From an uncultured Treponema sp. (GTDB lineage: Bacteria > Spirochaetota > Spirochaetia > Treponematales > Treponemataceae): a DNA stretch of 5,957 nucleotides. Position 1 is the first letter of the stretch, and every line of letters starts with the position of its first letter. This document shows positions 4,963 through 5,957 of this stretch, piece by piece. Made by a program: the position numbers and the translations under genes. The notes under the pieces are model-generated. The model was not told where the DNA came from. It was given only the letters and a program-made list of their open reading frames with translations, and made no database searches. Location: NCBI GenBank assembly GCA_937891125.1, contig CALAEZ010000345.1:1-5957 (forward strand), written 5' to 3'.

Positions 4963-5957
4963 TCAGTTTTTCTTACTGCCCCACATCTTTAAGAAATCTA
5001 TAAAATCTGTTTCTGGTATTGCACGCGAAAAATGGAATCCCTGTATATAATCGCAGCCCATTTGTGTTAATAGTTGTAATTGAGATTCTGTTTCTACTCC
5101 TTCTGCTAAAACCTTTTTATCTATATCCTTCATCATCTTAATGCTATTTCGTACTAAAGAAGCCCCTGCCGGAGTTTCTATTTCATCTACAAGGCTTTTG
5201 TCGATTTTTATAATAGAAAGAGGAAGCTTTACGATTCTCTGAATATTTGAATAACCAGTTCCATAGTCGTCTAAAGAGAAGGTATAACCTGCATTTATAA
5301 GCGTTTCTATATTTTTATTATTTAAGAGACCAATGTCACTATAAGCAGTTTCCGTAATTTCAAAATTTACATTTTTAGGATTAACCTTATATTTATCCTG
5401 TAAGTTAAAAACTATTTTTGCTAAATCTGTTTGCAAACACTGAGCAACCGAAAGATTTATTTCTATATAGTCTAATTTTAGTTCTAAAAAATCATGGCTT
5501 CCTATAAACTTAAAAACTTCTTCCAAAACAAAATTACCTATTTTTAAAATAAGCCCACTTTTTTCTGCAGCTGGAATAAATATTGCAGGCGAAATTGCAC
5601 CATAAGAGCTGTCGTTTAAGCGTATTAGTGCCTCTGCAGAATGAAAAGAATTTTCCTTTATGTTGTATATAGGCTGATAAAATATTTTAAATGTATTATT
5701 TGTAATGGCTTTCTTTAAAACAGAAGCCAAATGAGTTTCTATATCATAACTATATGTTCCAATAAGCTCCGATGCCTTTACAGCTTCATTTTCTCCTTTC
5801 ATCAAAAAATAAAACGAATGAGAAAGATTTAAAATTTCTTCTTCGGATGTAACATCATCAGGATAAAACATTGTACAAAGCTTTGGTTTTAAATAAATAC
5901 CAAGCTTTTCTATTTCTTGAGTGCTAGCTCTTATTTCGTCAGTTATGCTAGTAAACT
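4963..5957 (-). CDS. Degenerate-GGDEF / EAL c-di-GMP phosphodiesterase, 5' end outside window
   Basis: This is the C-terminal part (about 331 codons) of a larger protein. The EAL domain hydrolyses cyclic di-GMP to pGpG. An ATG occurs at 5871, but the frame stays open from there to the window edge, so that ATG is probably internal. Counting from it as residue 1, the EAL domain covers about 47-297. The expected catalytic and metal residues are present: E80 in AEALIR, N139 in EINLS, E171 in FEITET, D201-D202 in DDYGTG, K222 in IKID, E257 in AEGVE and Q277 in YIQGF, so activity is likely. The segment before it (FYPDDVTSEEEILNLS, then SFYFLMKG) resembles the last part of a GGDEF domain but is poorly conserved. 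The GGDEF signature itself would lie off the window. It is AT-rich (about 25-35% GC). The stop lies 40 nt upstream of the small membrane gene's ATG. Confidence 0.9.
   Translation of the reverse strand, partial: FTSITDEIRASTQEIEKLGIYLKPKLCTMFYPDDVTSEEEILNLSHSFYFLMKGENEAVKASELIGTYSYDIETHLASVLKKAITNNTFKIFYQPIYNIKENSFHSAEALIRLNDSSYGAISPAIFIPAAEKSGLILKIGNFVLEEVFKFIGSHDFLELKLDYIEINLSVAQCLQTDLAKIVFNLQDKYKVNPKNVNFEITETAYSDIGLLNNKNIETLINAGYTFSLDDYGTGYSNIQRIVKLPLSIIKIDKSLVDEIETPAGASLVRNSIKMMKDIDKKVLAEGVETESQLQLLTQMGCDYIQGFHFSRAIPETDFIDFLKMWGSKKN

Noticed and set aside
5869..5871. ATG as true start of the EAL protein
   Set aside because: The frame remains open to the window edge, the upstream codons continue GGDEF-like sequence, and there is no Shine-Dalgarno sequence before it.
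5878..5907. Inverted repeat built on two AAGCTT sites
   Set aside because: It lies inside the open EAL/GGDEF frame, has a bulge and a long AT loop, and no T-run; it is probably chance.

Overview
The window holds six protein genes and looks like bacterial chromosome. The gene set and protein style suggest a spirochaete, probably a Treponema-like organism. The pointers are a membrane-anchored LysM/M23 endopeptidase directly downstream of rlmE, a fused NAD(P)HX repair enzyme, and a c-di-GMP phosphodiesterase. This assignment is a tentative inference because there is no rRNA or other marker here. I found no tRNA, rRNA, CRISPR array, insertion sequence or phage gene.

Layout. Positions 1-103 are a cluster of short inverted repeats at and beyond the 3' end of the first gene. 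Next come a LysM+M23 peptidase (82-1023, minus) and rlmE, the 23S rRNA 2'-O-methyltransferase (1064-1660, minus). These two are 40 nt apart and read as an operon rlmE -> peptidase. A 170-nt divergent promoter region (1661-1830) separates them from the bifunctional NAD(P)H-hydrate epimerase/dehydratase nnr (1831-3441, plus). nnr converges on an RluA-family pseudouridine synthase (3505-4596, minus), with a hairpin in the 63-nt gap. The synthase start overlaps, as ATGA, the stop of a small three-helix membrane protein (4593-4922, minus). Upstream of that, and also on the minus strand, is the C-terminal part of a degenerate-GGDEF/EAL protein (4963 to the right edge). Its 5' end lies outside the window.

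Functionally these are mostly housekeeping genes: rRNA modification (rlmE, RluA family), repair of damaged NAD(P)H (nnr), wall remodelling (M23) and second-messenger breakdown (EAL). I did not find a convincing new multi-gene system. The points that deserve attention are: (1) a sharp drop in GC, from roughly 50-60% to about 35% or less, inside the pseudouridine synthase gene next to its catalytic HRLD motif, which suggests recombination or an assembly join; (2) three start codons without a usable Shine-Dalgarno sequence, each with a promoter-like pair placed so that transcription would begin at or within a few bases of the start codon; (3) a perfect 17-nt palindrome lying across one of those promoters; (4) the hairpin cluster at the left edge.
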